From Selaginella moellendorffii (lineage: Eukaryota > Streptophyta > Lycopodiopsida > Selaginellales > Selaginellaceae), in the NCBI RefSeq assembly GCF_000143415.4, contig NW_003314400.1, forward strand, positions 202,923 through 266,922: a stretch of 64,000 nt of DNA, written 5' to 3'. The notes below the pieces were generated by a model that was not told the DNA's origin, ran no database searches, and saw only the letters and a program-made list of their open reading frames with translations. Positions 42,573-53,337 of this stretch are shown here, piece after piece; the first letter of the stretch is position 1; the number at the start of each line of letters is the position of its first letter. The translations under genes and the position numbers were made by a program.

Positions 42573-43832
42573 TCAAACCTTCTGCCCATCAGCAAAACTT
42601 CTTCCAATCTTTGGAGCAACTCTCCAGCCGTAAGACGAAGTTGCTCCATTCCAGGCAGCTGTTTGAGCATAGCTCGCGGGAGGCTCTTCCTTCTTTACAC
42701 CCGTACCACGCCATCCCGGTTCTTCCTTCACTGCGACTGTCTCCCGACGGCCTCGAGGTGTGAAGCTCAATGGCAGATTGCGCTTCTCACCTAGTATAGA
42801 CGTCTCCCCATTACTCTCCTCATCACTGATATCAATGACTTCCGATCTAGCGCCCTTGCCACCACGACCGCTTACAGAAGTCGTTTCTCTAAAGCACGTT
42901 TCTCTCTTTCTAATTCCTGGAGCTGCAACAATTCCCATTCCCAGCCAAAAACGTCCCTCGTTCATATGCCGGGGACAAATCAAGGCGGCGAGCCTCAACG
43001 CAGCACGCTCCGCTGCATAAGCGTGGTTCATCTCAAATCCTGCAAGAAAAAAGAGATTTTTTTTCTCCTGCTAAGCGATCCTCAAGGTAAACAATGTCAA
43101 AACACTTCCCATACCGTTTTGAAGATCATCGTCCGAGGCAAGAGCAAAGTCGAGCCACGTCTCGGGATGAAAAGAGACGTTCCTCGCAAACGCGACAACC
43201 TCGTCAGTGAGCCCCGGGACCTCGTCTGGCTCGTCATCAAACAAGAACAAGCTCGACGCAAGCTTGGACACTCCATCCACGAGAGTCGCCGCCGAAATCC
43301 CCATCTTGGAAGACGACTTCACGCCACCACCACGACTGGTATCTTCTTCGTCATCAACAGGAGTAACCTGGCCGGCCGGTTTGTCGCTGGAGAGAACGTT
43401 GTCAATCAAAGGCTTGAGCAGCCCCGCGTCCTGGGAAGCTCCCTCCGGCTTGTCACTGCTCCGGGACTCATCCCCCCGGAAACCTTTCGCGAATCCTCCC
43501 TTGAGTTCCGCAAAGTCGCTTTGCATTCCACTCAGCTTCTCTTTCTCACCGGCATTCTCCACTCCTTGCTTTGCCTGATAATCATCTTGAGAAGTTTCCT
43601 CTTCTACCTTGGGAGAATTTTCTCTGCGTGACTTTGGCGGCGGCGCAAGAAAAGAACCTACCCCCCACAGCGATTGCGTGAGAGACTTCCGCAATTCAGC
43701 CAGATCCTCCCCCACGCTCTGCCCCGGCTCAAAAAGCTCCGGATCGTCCCAAAATTCTGCTCCACCCTCATCCTTCTCTTCCTTGTCCTTGTCCTTGAGA
43801 ACCCCTGTCAAGGAGCGCGAAATCCACGACAT
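42573..43832 (-). CDS. BSD-domain protein fused to SNF2-type N-terminal sequence
   Basis: Exon 1 is 43832-43115, the intron 43114-43040 (GTATGG to TTGCAG) and exon 2 43039-42573, giving 394 residues. The N-terminus MSWISRSLTGVLKD and acidic linker are followed by a BSD domain: LTDEVVAFARNVSFHPETWL, then across the intron ERAALRLAALICP and MNEGRFW with the conserved Phe-Trp. After FW the sequence changes to SEVIDISDEESN and VKEEP, which look like the low-complexity N-terminus of CHR28-type SNF2 proteins. The join includes an AG acceptor (TTGTTGCAG) with coiled-coil sequence in another frame (LQELEREKRALEKRLL), so a deletion probably fused two genes. BSD proteins are linked to transcription and vesicle traffic, and the exact role is unknown. 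Confidence 0.65.
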
Positions 43833-43942
43833 TCCTCTCGCCCTTGCCGATCGATCGCGACATTCTACTCATCTGCTGCCAAGGCGTCCGTGGCAAAACT
43901 CTAGCCAACGGACGCAAGACACGTGGACTCAAACAAAAGCTT

Positions 43943-44010
43943 TGTCAGGAATGGGATTCGAACCCATGCCCTTGCGGACTATCGCCTTAGACCAACTCGG
44001 CAACCCCGCT
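43943..44010 (-). tRNA. Degenerate tRNA-Leu-like sequence lacking the anticodon arm
   Basis: The minus strand contains a D arm (GCCGAGTTGGTCTAAGGC), a variable-arm-like GTCCGCAAGGGC and a good T arm (ATGGG-TTCGAAT-CCCAT), but the anticodon stem-loop between D and variable arms is missing and the acceptor stem pairs only partly. At 68 nt it is too short for tRNA-Leu, so I call it a pseudo-tRNA. Confidence 0.6.
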
Positions 44011-44448
44011 AGGTCAAGAATGAGCAAAGGCACACAGAAATAGAGAATATTCGAAGCATCTAGGGCTAATGTGCCTTTATCATGTACGTCTAAGGAAGAA
44101 GTACAGAGTTTCACTCTTTGATCATATCTTGTCTCTGGATGGAACGAATTTTCAGTGTATTTTGAGTCCTTGCCTTGCTTTGTATCACTACCACATTATA
44201 GCTAGACACTGTTGACAGTAGAAGATGATGTCATCAAGTGGTTTATCATCCGCACAGCCCAGCACAATCCAAATGGTACCATCACTGCAAAAACCAAAGA
44301 ATTAGTTCTAGCGATTATAATGAAAACTTACCTCAGTGTTGTCACAGAGAATCATTTTTCTCCCCTCGTCTCTCCCCTGGCAGCTACAATAAAGCTTGTC
44401 ATTGATCTCGGGGTTCACTGGTAACCCGTCAACAACGATCTTGTTCTT
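44011..44448. other. Intergenic, no gene seen
   Basis: AT-rich spacer. A 70-codon open frame (44212-44424) has no recognisable motif. Confidence 0.5.
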
Positions 44449-45366
44449 CTAGTACTCTTTGAAGAGGAGATCCATAATGTGCTTTTGGAGTTCATAAAGA
44501 TCCCACTCCATGAGAAAGTCATGCTTCGGCTCAACATTTGCAGACAACCAGCTCAACGGGAACGTCAAACGGAATTTGTCCCTGTTATCCTCAGAGCATA
44601 CCTTCGGACTAAAATCAAGGTCTTTGCGCCTCTTCCCGGCTTCTTTCCAGAAGTAGCTAAGCTTGACATACAGAGCATTTGAGGTTCCCTTTGACTCGAT
44701 TTTAATCTCGACCGCCAGACGGCACACAGCATATTCCCATCTCTTGATCTCTACTTTGAGTGTTTCCACATCTTCATTTTTGTACGCGACCTCGATAGCG
44801 CACCTTGGGTACTCTTCATCATCAATACTTGAGAAGGAAGCGTTTGGTTCTTTGTGAGATCCATTTGCTAGCTCGAAAGTGCCCTTAGTGTGAACCAATT
44901 TGTGGAACCTCGGCACATCCTTTGCTGGAAAGTGAGTCATGAAGAAGGTAGTGGATTGTTTTGCCACTTGTAAAACAAACCACGAAGCTGTCTCCTCATG
45001 CAAATTGGAAGGGTCACCAAAGAGATAAACTATCCCAAGCTCTCCTCCCTCGAGCTCGTAAAAGAATCCCAATCTCCAACAAGTCTCCATTGAAAGAGAC
45101 TAGATCTCCCAAGAGCTATAGGACACAGTCTCTGCGACAACAAAGGGCCCATAGCCAACCCCTGACACACTTACTTGTAGGTACCTTGCAATTGCATGCC
45201 TGAATCCTTCATTTAGTCGCTTCAATTCCTATTTCACCTCCACTTTCTTGTCGTCTTCAAGCTTCAAGCCGTCGAGAAGCTGGACAATCTGCTTTTCTTC
45301 TACCTCTGAGCTTTTCCTCTTTTCTAGCACCCTTGCTACTACATCCGAAACGCACACACATGCCAT
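44449..45366 (-). pseudogene. Unidentified protein, possible PD-(D/E)XK-like fold, two in-frame stops
   Basis: From the ATG at 45366 (MACVCVSDVVARVLEKRK) the frame runs 306 codons to 44449 with two in-frame TAGs (after KKVEVK and after SSWEI). The part downstream of METCWRLGFFYEL is open for 213 residues. The segment PNASFSSIDDEEYPRCAIEV, followed by VETLKVEIKRWE, resembles the spacing of restriction-endonuclease-like domains (P-D-x(n)-E-V), but with Asn in place of Asp. This similarity is tentative. An intron (about GTACCT to CGCAG) could remove the region between the stops but not both stops, so it may be a pseudogene. Confidence 0.45.
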
Positions 45367-45429
45367 TTCCCACCACGCAAGAACTACCCTAACCTTAATC
45401 TCTGATTACGACCCCTTACGGCTCTCATA

Positions 45430-45780
45430 GGAGGAGCCTGGCAAATATAATATGGGCCTATGCGAGAGCAGAGAATAGGCAATTGGCGAACTGGGGGGTG
45501 ATCTTCTTGGGTGGTCAGGACGGATTCACCTTTTTGTACCCGTATCTAACATTAGGGGACGAGTGGAAGTTCCGACCCGTGCATGAATAGCTAAAGTACT
45601 CGCTGAAGAAGTAGATGGACAACTTCATCAACGGGGTGAAGAACAACACCAAAGGCTGGTACAAAATGCTACACTACACCAGCGATCAGGACTCGAATAG
45701 TTCAGTGGACGAAGAAGAAGAGGAGCCGGAGTGGATGCTCCAGGACTGTTCCAAGTCGCTCTGTGCTCCAGCAGGAAGAC
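45430..45780 (+). other. Unidentified reading-frame remnant
   Basis: The frame FLGGQDGFTFLYPYLTLGDE, followed after stops by MDNFINGVKNNTKGWYKM and an acidic stretch, looks protein-coding in composition. It has two stops and no recognised family. Confidence 0.35.
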
Positions 45781-45789
45781 GGGGCCGAT

Positions 45790-46290
45790 GTTGACCCCAA
45801 AAGGAGAGCCATGCCAGATCAGCCGGTAGGTGGTAACCCACCACCACAGTACAAAGGCAGTGTACATCGAGGAGTAACCGGCGATTATGGTGAGCCAGTA
45901 CGGCCAGGGCCATACTCCGACTTTGGGACGACCTGGGTGGAATGCCTGACGCATCAAATGCCAAGGACGCAATACCATCAGGGTTCGCAAGGAAATAACC
46001 ACCACGGCGGAGCGCGGCAGAGCAGTAGCAACACCAAGAACCACTCCACCTAGGTACCAGGTTTTTGCAACCGCACCTTCAGCATTGCGCATCGAAGAGC
46101 TTCATCAGGAGGCGGAGGTAGCATACAAATCACCAGCAGAAGAAATGCTGGAGGCTCAAGGGGAAGGCGCACCACCTCCTGTCAGGGAAGGAGTTCCACC
46201 CAGTCTGGCCACTACACGAAGAGCAGAGATAAGTCAAGGGGTACCCAAGGTAAACTTCCATCTCCACTCCTCAGTAGCGCCAACAACGTT
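45790..46290 (+). repeat. Inverted unit of the ~1-kb array
   Basis: The plus strand carries the same sequence as the minus-strand units that follow (RIEELHQEAEVAYKSPAEE, EGVPPSLATTRRAEIS), diverged. It abuts them head-on near 46290. Confidence 0.8.
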
Positions 46291-49200
46291 CTGCTCTTCC
46301 ATCGGGGGCCCTCTCCGGCGAACGCTCTCTGGAGCGCTTATGTCCTCCCTCCGGATGACGTTGCCCTTTGGGGCGATCAACCTCCATTGGTCGGCTTCCG
46401 TTGATGTGCTCCTGGATAGGCACCGGTGTGTTCCTCTCCAGTGCCGGTGTTCTCCCCATGTCCGGTGCTGTTGCTGCTGCTGCAGATTCCGCTACCGGGG
46501 CTGTCGCTGCTGCTAGTGCGGTTGCGGCAGTCGTCGTTGTTGGCGCTACTAAGGAGTGGCGGTGAAAGTTTATCTTGGGGGCGCTTACAGGTCGCTTCCC
46601 CCGGCTTATCTCCGCTCTTCGTGTAGTGGCCGGACTGGGTGGAACACCTTCCTCGGCTGGAGGTGGTGCGCCTCCCTCCACTTCCCCTGGAGCCTCCGGC
46701 GTTTCTTCTGCTGGTGATCCTCCTGCTGCCTCCGCCTCCTGATGAAGCTCTTCGATGCGCACTGCTGAAGGTGCGGTGGCAAGAACTTGGTACCCGGGTG
46801 GAGTGGTTCTTGGTGTTGCTACCGCTCTGCCGCGCTCCGCCGTGGTGGTTATCTCTTTGCGAAACCTGATGGTATTTGTAGGCCGTGGTTGTGTCCCTGG
46901 CATTTCTCCTTCTTGATGCGTCAGCTGACGCTGGCGTTCCGCCCGGGTCGTCCCAAAGTCGGAGTATACTGGCTGCCCATAACCGCCAACTTCGGTTACT
47001 CCTCGATGGGTAATTCGTGACGCCGCCTCCATACTGTGGTGGTGGGTTACCATCTACCGGCTGATCTGGCATACCTCTGTTCTTCAACTCCCCAAGGGTA
47101 GTCATGACTTTGTTATGGCATTCCTCGCTCAACTACTGCAGTCCCTGTACATGGTCCTCCACTCGTCGCATCCTATCCTCCATAGCCTCTAGCCGTCCTT
47201 CGAGGTGCTGGGTTAGTTCGTCTTCTATGACGTACTGAGTGAGTGTCTGTAGTACATCCCGGATGGGTCTTCTTCGTGAGGATCCTCCACTGTGCAGTCG
47301 TCCTTCTGCTCTTCCATCGGGGGCCCTCTTCGGCGAACGCTCTCTGGAGCGCTTATGTCCTCCCTCCGGATGACGTCGCCCGTTGGGGCGATCAACCTCC
47401 ATTGGTCGGCTTCCGTTGATGTGCTTCTGGATAGGCACCGGTGTGTTCCTCTCCAATGCCAGTGTTCTCCCCATGTCCGGTGCTACTGCTGTTGCTGCAG
47501 ATTCCGCTACCGGGGCTGTCGCTGCTGCTAGTGCAGTTGCGGCAGTCGTCATTGTTGGCGCTACTGAGGAGTGGTGGTGAAAGTTTATCTTGGGGGCGCT
47601 TACAGGTCGCTTCCCCCGGCTTATCTCCGCTCTTCGTGTAGTGGTCGGACTGGGTGGAACACCTTCCTCGGCTGGAGGTGTTGCGCCTTCCTCCACTTCC
47701 CCTAGAGCCTCCGGCGTTTCTTCTGCTGGTGATCCTCTTGCTGCCTCCGCCTCCTGATGAAGCTCTTCGATGCGCACTGCTGAACGTGCGGTGGCAAGAA
47801 CCTGGTACCCAGGTGGAGTGGTTCTTGGTGTTGCTACCGCTCTACCGCGTTCCGCTGTGGTGGTTATCTCCTTGCGAACCCTGATGGTATTTGTAGGCCG
47901 TGGTTGCATCCCTGGCATTTCTCCTTCTTGATGCGTCAACTGACGCTGGCGTTCCGCCCGGGTCGTCCCAAAGTCGGAGTATACTGGCTGCCCATAACTG
48001 CCAACTTCGGTTACTCCTCGATGGGTAATTCGTGACGCCGCCTCCGTACTGTGGTGGTGGGTTACCATCTACCGGCTGATCTGGCATACCTCTGTTCTTC
48101 AGCTCCCCGAGGGTAGTCATGACTTTGTTATGGCATTCCTCGCTCAACTACTGCAGTCCCTGTACATGGTCCTCCACTCGTCGCATCCTATCCTCCATAG
48201 CCTCTAGCCGTCCTTCGAGGTGCTGGGTTAGTTTGTCTTCTGTGACGTACTGAGTGAGTGTCTGCAGTACATCCCGGATGGGTCTTCTTCGTGAGGATCC
48301 TCCGCTGTGCGGTCGTCCTTCTGCTCTTCCATCGGGGGCCCTCTCCGGCGAACGCTCTCTAGAGCGCTTATGTCCTCCCTCCGAATGACGTCGCCCGTTG
48401 GGGCGATCAACCTCCATTGGTCGGCTTCCGTTGATGTGCTCCTGGATAGGCACCGGTGTGTTCCTTTGCAATGCCGGTGTTCTCCCCATGTCCGGTGCTG
48501 CTACTGCTGCTGCTGCAAATTCGGCTACTAGGGTTGTCGCTGCTGCTAGTGCAGTTGCGGCAGTCGTCGTTGTTGGCGCTACTGAGGAGTGGCGGTGAAT
48601 GTTTATCTTGGGGGCGCTTACAGGTCGCTTCCCCCGACTTATCTCCGCTCTTCCTGTAGTGGCCGGACTGGGTGGAACACCTTCCTCGGCTGGAGGTGGT
48701 GCGCCTTCCTCCACTTCCCCTGGAGCCTCCGGCGTTTCTTCTGCTGGTGATCCTCCTGCTGCCTCCGCCTCCTGATGAAGCTCTTCGATGCGCACTGCTG
48801 AAGGTGCGGTGGCAAGAACCTGGTACCCGGGTGGAGTGGTTCTTGGTGTTGCTACCGCTCTGCCGCACTCCGCTGTGGTGGTTATCTCCTTGCGAACCCT
48901 GATGGTATTTGTAGGCCATGGTTGCGTCCCTGGCATTTCTCCTTCTTGATGCATCAGCTGATGCTGGCGTTCCGCCCGGGTCGTCCCAAAGTCGGAGTAT
49001 ACTGGCTGCCCATAACCGCCAACTTCGGTTACTCCTCGATGGGTAATTCATGACGCCGCCTCCGTACTGTGGTGGTGGGTTACCATCTACCAGCTGATCT
49101 GGCATACCTCTGTTCTTCAGCTCCCCAAGGGTAGTCATGACTTTGTTATGGCATTCCTCGCTCAACTGCTGGAGTCCCTGTAGATGGTCCTCCACTCATC

Positions 49201-49790
49201 GCATCCTATCCTCCATAGCCTCCAGCCATCCTTCGAGGTGCTGGGTTAGTTCGTTTTTTGTGACGTATTGAGTGAGTGTCTGCAGTACATCTCGGATGGG
49301 TCTTCTTCTTGAGGATCCTCCGCTGTGCGGTCGTCCTTCTGCTCTTCCATCAGGGGCCCTCTCTGGCGAACGCTCTCTGGAGCGCTTATGTCGTCCCTCT
49401 GGATGATGTCGCCTGTTGGGGTGATCAACCTCCATTGGTCGGCTTCCGTTAATGTGCTCCTGGATAGGCACCGGTGTGTTCCTCTCCAGTGCCGGTGTTC
49501 TCCCCATGTCCGGTGCTGCTGCTGCTGCTGCAGATTCCGCTACTAGGGCTGTCACTACTGCTAATGCGGTTGTGGCAGTCGTCGTTGTTGGCGCTACTAA
49601 GGAGTGGCGGTGAAAGTTTATCTTGGGGGCGCTTACAGGTCGCTTCCCCCGGCTTATCTCCGCTCTTCGTGTAGTGGCCGGACTGGGTGGAACACCTTCC
49701 TCGACTGGAGGTGGTGTGCCTTCCTCCATTTCCCCTGGAGCCTCCGGCGTTTCTTCTGCTGGTGATCCTCCTGTTGCCTCCCCCTAAAAA
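46290..49790 (-). repeat. Tandem array of ~1.0-kb coding-like units
   Basis: About 3.5 direct units lie on the minus strand, bounded near 47133, 48148 and 49196 (spacings 1015 and 1048 nt). Each can encode RIEELHQEAEA, PPAEEGVPPSPATTRRAEIS, KRPVSAPKINFH, PVPIQEHINGSRPMEVDRP, KRSRERSPERAPDGRAEG and a coiled-coil-like VLQTLTQYVTEDELTQHLEG to QGLQ. The unit at 47133-48068 is open for 311 codons from an ATG. Unit lengths are 1 mod 3, so the frame shifts between units, and two units have TAG where the 49.2-kb unit has CAG. It could be gag-like material of a retroelement, though no zinc knuckle or enzyme domain is seen. Confidence 0.8.
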
Positions 49791-50191
49791 CCCAAATGAA
49801 AAAGAAAGTGTTGCCTAAAATGTAATTTTGATTATATTTGTGAATAAAATTATTATTATATCCAAGATATTGTTTACATCCAACTTATTACTACATGTTA
49901 TTTAGCTAACCTAGTTATAATTAAATTAAATTAATTTTATTCTGGTATATGTTTCACTGAATTAGCTACATGGACAAAGTTGCGAATTTGTCCAAGGCTG
50001 CGGAGGCAAATTCAATCAGCTTTAGAGGCAAATTAGATTTAATTGCGAGTTTCTAGGCGTGAATTCTAAACGAGAAAAAACATGAAGAATAAATTGTTTC
50101 TGGATATACAAGGGGAAAGGTCGGATATAAATGGCTTTTAGCATTTCCGACCGTCTGTTAGAAACCCTAAAACTAGGATTTTTCGTTGGCG
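49791..50191. other. AT-rich intergenic region upstream of the ATPase gene
   Basis: AT-rich with ATTAAATTAAATTAAT runs. GAAACCCTAAAAC (50161) lies 30 nt before the ATPase ATG and resembles a telobox. No gene. Confidence 0.5.
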
Positions 50192-51532
50192 ATGGCGAGG
50201 AGGAATCTCTGGATGTCGTCGCGGGTGTTCTTCAACAGATCAGAAGAGCTGAAGGGTCTCAGGGATATGGTTTCGGCTCAGGATGGATCAATGGTTCTTG
50301 TTACGGGGCCTCCAGATTCAGGCAAGTCCGCACTGCTGGCTGAGTTCATGTTTTGAGAGCGCCGGGACAACCATACTTTTCCGATCCACATTGACATGCG
50401 CTCCGGCACTTTCAACACGGCAGCCAGCTTTGGGAGGGAGCTGAAGGCGCAGGCTTTGTACAGCTTTGTGCCCGCCGCCAGGAAATTCTTGGAGAAGCCG
50501 ATGAACTCTACAGAGGGGAAGGCTAGCATGGAGTCAGGTAAGGCGGAGGATGAAGCAGACGAGGCAGACGAAGAGGAGGCAGGAGCCGGCTTCATCAAAC
50601 AGCTTTTCAAGGATTTGGATGCTATTGAGAAGGTCGAAGGGACGGACATGCAAGAACTTCTAAAGGCGCTGGAATCCTTGTTCGCAGGGTGGACGTGGCT
50701 TGCTCGGCTCGTTCCTCGTGGCCAAGGAGGATATCCCACTCTGATCATCGACGAGGCCAACCGGCTGCACGAGTGGAGCCTTAGTGAATCAGAAGAGGAG
50801 AACTTGATGACTCTCCAGGCTTGGCTGATCATGGTTACCAAGCAGATGGGAGTCACTAACGTGATCCTTTGCTCGTCGGAGGACTTCTTCAAGTTTTGGG
50901 TGGAGGCTCATTTCGGTAAAGACAGGTATATGGTTGGAGTCGTGGGTGATCTTACGGAGGAAGAGTCCTTCAAGTTTTTCAAGTGGCTGCTGAAAGATCG
51001 AGACGTACCACCCGGGATATGGAAGGAGATTTACGACTACTTTGGTGGGAGGATCAACTCGCTCAAGCACATTGCTAGACAGCTTTCGTGGTGCAGAAAC
51101 GATGAAGCTGAGATGCAGGCAACCTGGGAGAAAGCTCGACGATTCATGCAGGCCAAGTCATGGGCAGAGATCGCCAAAGGCATGCAGCCGGAGAACCTTC
51201 CACAGAAATGGACGAGGCCTGTGCTGGGGATCCCCTTTGCCGAAGATCGGCTGAAGGGCGTCTCGCCTCTGTGGACTCCTGACGAGTTCAAGTTGCTGTT
51301 GAAAAGGCTCACGGACGCTGAGGGTGGCGTTTGCAGCATCAACGATCTACGTCAAGTCATCCGGAAGGAGGCACTCTTCAGCCTTATCCAGCACAACTTT
51401 CTGCATTACCGTGAGGAATCGCTGTTTGGTGGTCGAGATCTGGACTGGTTCAAGGGACGCTTTCCTATTGTCATGCCTGTCTCCCGTCCTAAGTTTCACG
51501 CTATGAAGCAGGTGCTCAGTGACTACAAGTGA
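50192..51532 (+). CDS. Archaeal-type/STAND ATPase-domain protein with one premature TGA
   Basis: From the ATG at 50192 (MARRNLWMSSRVFFNRSEEL) the frame runs 446 codons to 51532, with a single in-frame TGA at 50354-50356 (codon 55). Before it stands a Walker A motif, VTGPPDSGKSALLAEF (residues about 37-52). After it come FPIHIDMRSG, an acidic insert, Walker B with YPTLIIDEANRL (Asp-Glu at about 187-188), sensor-like VTNVILCSSEDFFKFW, and a winged-helix-like C-terminal half (WTPDEFKLLLKRLTDAEGG). FFNRSEEL near the N-terminus is typical of the PF01637-type family. The TGA could be a CGA-to-TGA deamination. The next ATG (50396) would give 378 residues without Walker A. Confidence 0.75.
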
Positions 51533-52459
51533 TGAAGCGCAGGATGAAGTAAAGAATTTGAGACCAGAAAAAAATGTGTAATTAAAAAATTTGTACCAAT
51601 TTCTTTTGTTTGTTTAAGGTAAATGACAAATGTCTGTACATATGTCTGACAAACAGTCAAAACATGAAATTTTGAACCAAAACAAACAGGTCACGGGGAA
51701 TTACTCGCGTTGTCAATCTGAAAAATGGCCAATGGATTGGGGCTAAGGTTCATGGAGAACATTGCTCGGCACTGATGCATACCCGCAGATAAAAAAATGT
51801 GGCCACTGAACTACTGCAGAATGAACAGGTCTGTAGGCAATGTCAAAGCTGAAACTTGTGATTCCACCACCATTTGTCTGTCAAATGCTTCAACAAACTC
51901 CCGTATAATCACTTTATCCAGCTCTTGTGCCTTTATGCCATTAAGTTCCAAAACCTGATCACTGAAGGCTGCTGGCATCGACTGAGTTGGGTGACAAATT
52001 CCAACATTTGAGTAGCTGGAAGCAGAGCCTTGTCAACAGCAACAGGCTTCAGATAACACCAGCCATTCCAGAGCAGTGATAAATCAAACAATCTGCAAAT
52101 GGTCATCAAGTTCAGATTAAACACATTTTGCAAAACTTTTTATTGTATTAAATGTGCAGAATACTGGAATTTCCTGATTGAGAGCATAGTGACAAGTCGC
52201 CCAAGAAATCCAGGAGCTTGTGCTTTAAAATGATAAATGAATCACATAGGACAAATTGCCCAAGAAATCCAACAGCTTGTGCTTTAACTATTTTGAGAAA
52301 GAGGAGAAAGAAAAAGTATATATTTTTTCTTATCTTTGCGGCTTTTCATATATTTGACATACAGATTGAAATATAATACTATGTAGGCTTCTATTCATCA
52401 AACAAATCTGGAAACCCTGGGATCCAACTATAAATTCTTTTGACAAAAATTTCCATGAA
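51533..52459. other. Intergenic region with probable UTRs
   Basis: No gene is supported. It contains a local duplication of GCCCAAGAAATCCA/AACAGCTTGTGCTTTAA (about 52200-52290). It is flanked by the 3' ends of the ATPase and Dof genes, which converge. Confidence 0.5.
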
Positions 52460-53221
52460 TCAGCAAGCCTGTATTTCTGGCAGGTCTGCCAGAAATCCCT
52501 CAATATCAAGAAACACATCGTTGAATTCTTGAGGTTGCCCCCAGCAATTGGTTTGCACATCTCCACCTTGAACCCCACCAACAAACTCCTGATTAACTTG
52601 ATCAGCAAACACTCCATCGCCAAGCTCGCTAGCTTGAGCAAACACTTCTTGCACACAATCACCAACAGGTCCTTGACCCAAGGCTGGCAGAAGCTCCCAA
52701 CAACTGTTTTGATCAAAAGCCTCGTGAAATAAAGGTTGGGCACAATCACCCAGACCATGACCTTGCTCCCAAAAAGTAGTTTCATCAAAACCCGCAACAC
52801 AATCACCCATAACTTGAGATGATTCGCTTACAAATTCTTCCTGGACGACTGGAGTGATCTTGTCTCCCCCATGGCTCTTTAAAGTTCTCTTATTTCCACC
52901 GTTGGGCGATAGCGATACGGCCCTTACCTTGCCACCTTGTGTCCATTTTCCCTTGCACGACCTACAAGCGTAGCGCGGCTGGTCACGCTTGCCAGTACTC
53001 TTCTCGTTGTTGTAGTAATCGAACCGTGTGTTGTAAGATTGGCACCTTGGGCACTGGTACACGTTGTCCGGAAGGTCGTGGTGCTCCCACACGCCGTACA
53101 AGTTTTGATCCCTCACCTCCTCGGCCGTGAGCTTGCAAGCCCTCTCGCTTCTCAGTCGACGCTTCTTTGTCAGCACCATGATACCATTGTCTTCTCTACT
53201 TCTCTTGCTTCCTCTCGCCAT
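52460..53221 (-). CDS. Dof-type zinc-finger transcription factor, divergent
   Basis: 253 residues from the ATG at 53221, no intron. A bipartite basic region (KRSRED, TKKRRLRSER) at residues 6-27 is a probable nuclear signal. The Dof-like finger is at residues 57-98: YQCPRCQSYNTRFDYYNN, then QPRYACRSC and WTQGGKVRAV. Cys57, 60, 86 and 89 give CX2C-X25-CX2C, four residues longer than the standard Dof spacing of X21, with the insert STGKRD before QPRY. The C-terminal half is acidic and rich in Gln, Gly and Phe (GDC, FWEQ, QEF repeats), a plausible activation domain. Dof proteins bind AAAG sites. Confidence 0.85.
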   Translation of the reverse strand: MARGSKRSREDNGIMVLTKKRRLRSERACKLTAEEVRDQNLYGVWEHHDLPDNVYQCPRCQSYNTRFDYYNNEKSTGKRDQPRYACRSCKGKWTQGGKVRAVSLSPNGGNKRTLKSHGGDKITPVVQEEFVSESSQVMGDCVAGFDETTFWEQGHGLGDCAQPLFHEAFDQNSCWELLPALGQGPVGDCVQEVFAQASELGDGVFADQVNQEFVGGVQGGDVQTNCWGQPQEFNDVFLDIEGFLADLPEIQAC

Positions 53222-53337
53222 AGCTCGTATGACCCTAAAGGACTTGATCTTATTTATATGTGCACTAAAGTAAAGGCTGAGTTAGCTTAAACAACGTAGA
53301 TTCCCACTAATCTTGTGCGGTTTAAGGTAAGAATATC

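Noticed and set aside
45790-49790. CRISPR array or centromeric satellite
   Set aside because: Units of about 1 kb with long open frames do not fit CRISPR, and they are much longer than typical centromeric satellites.
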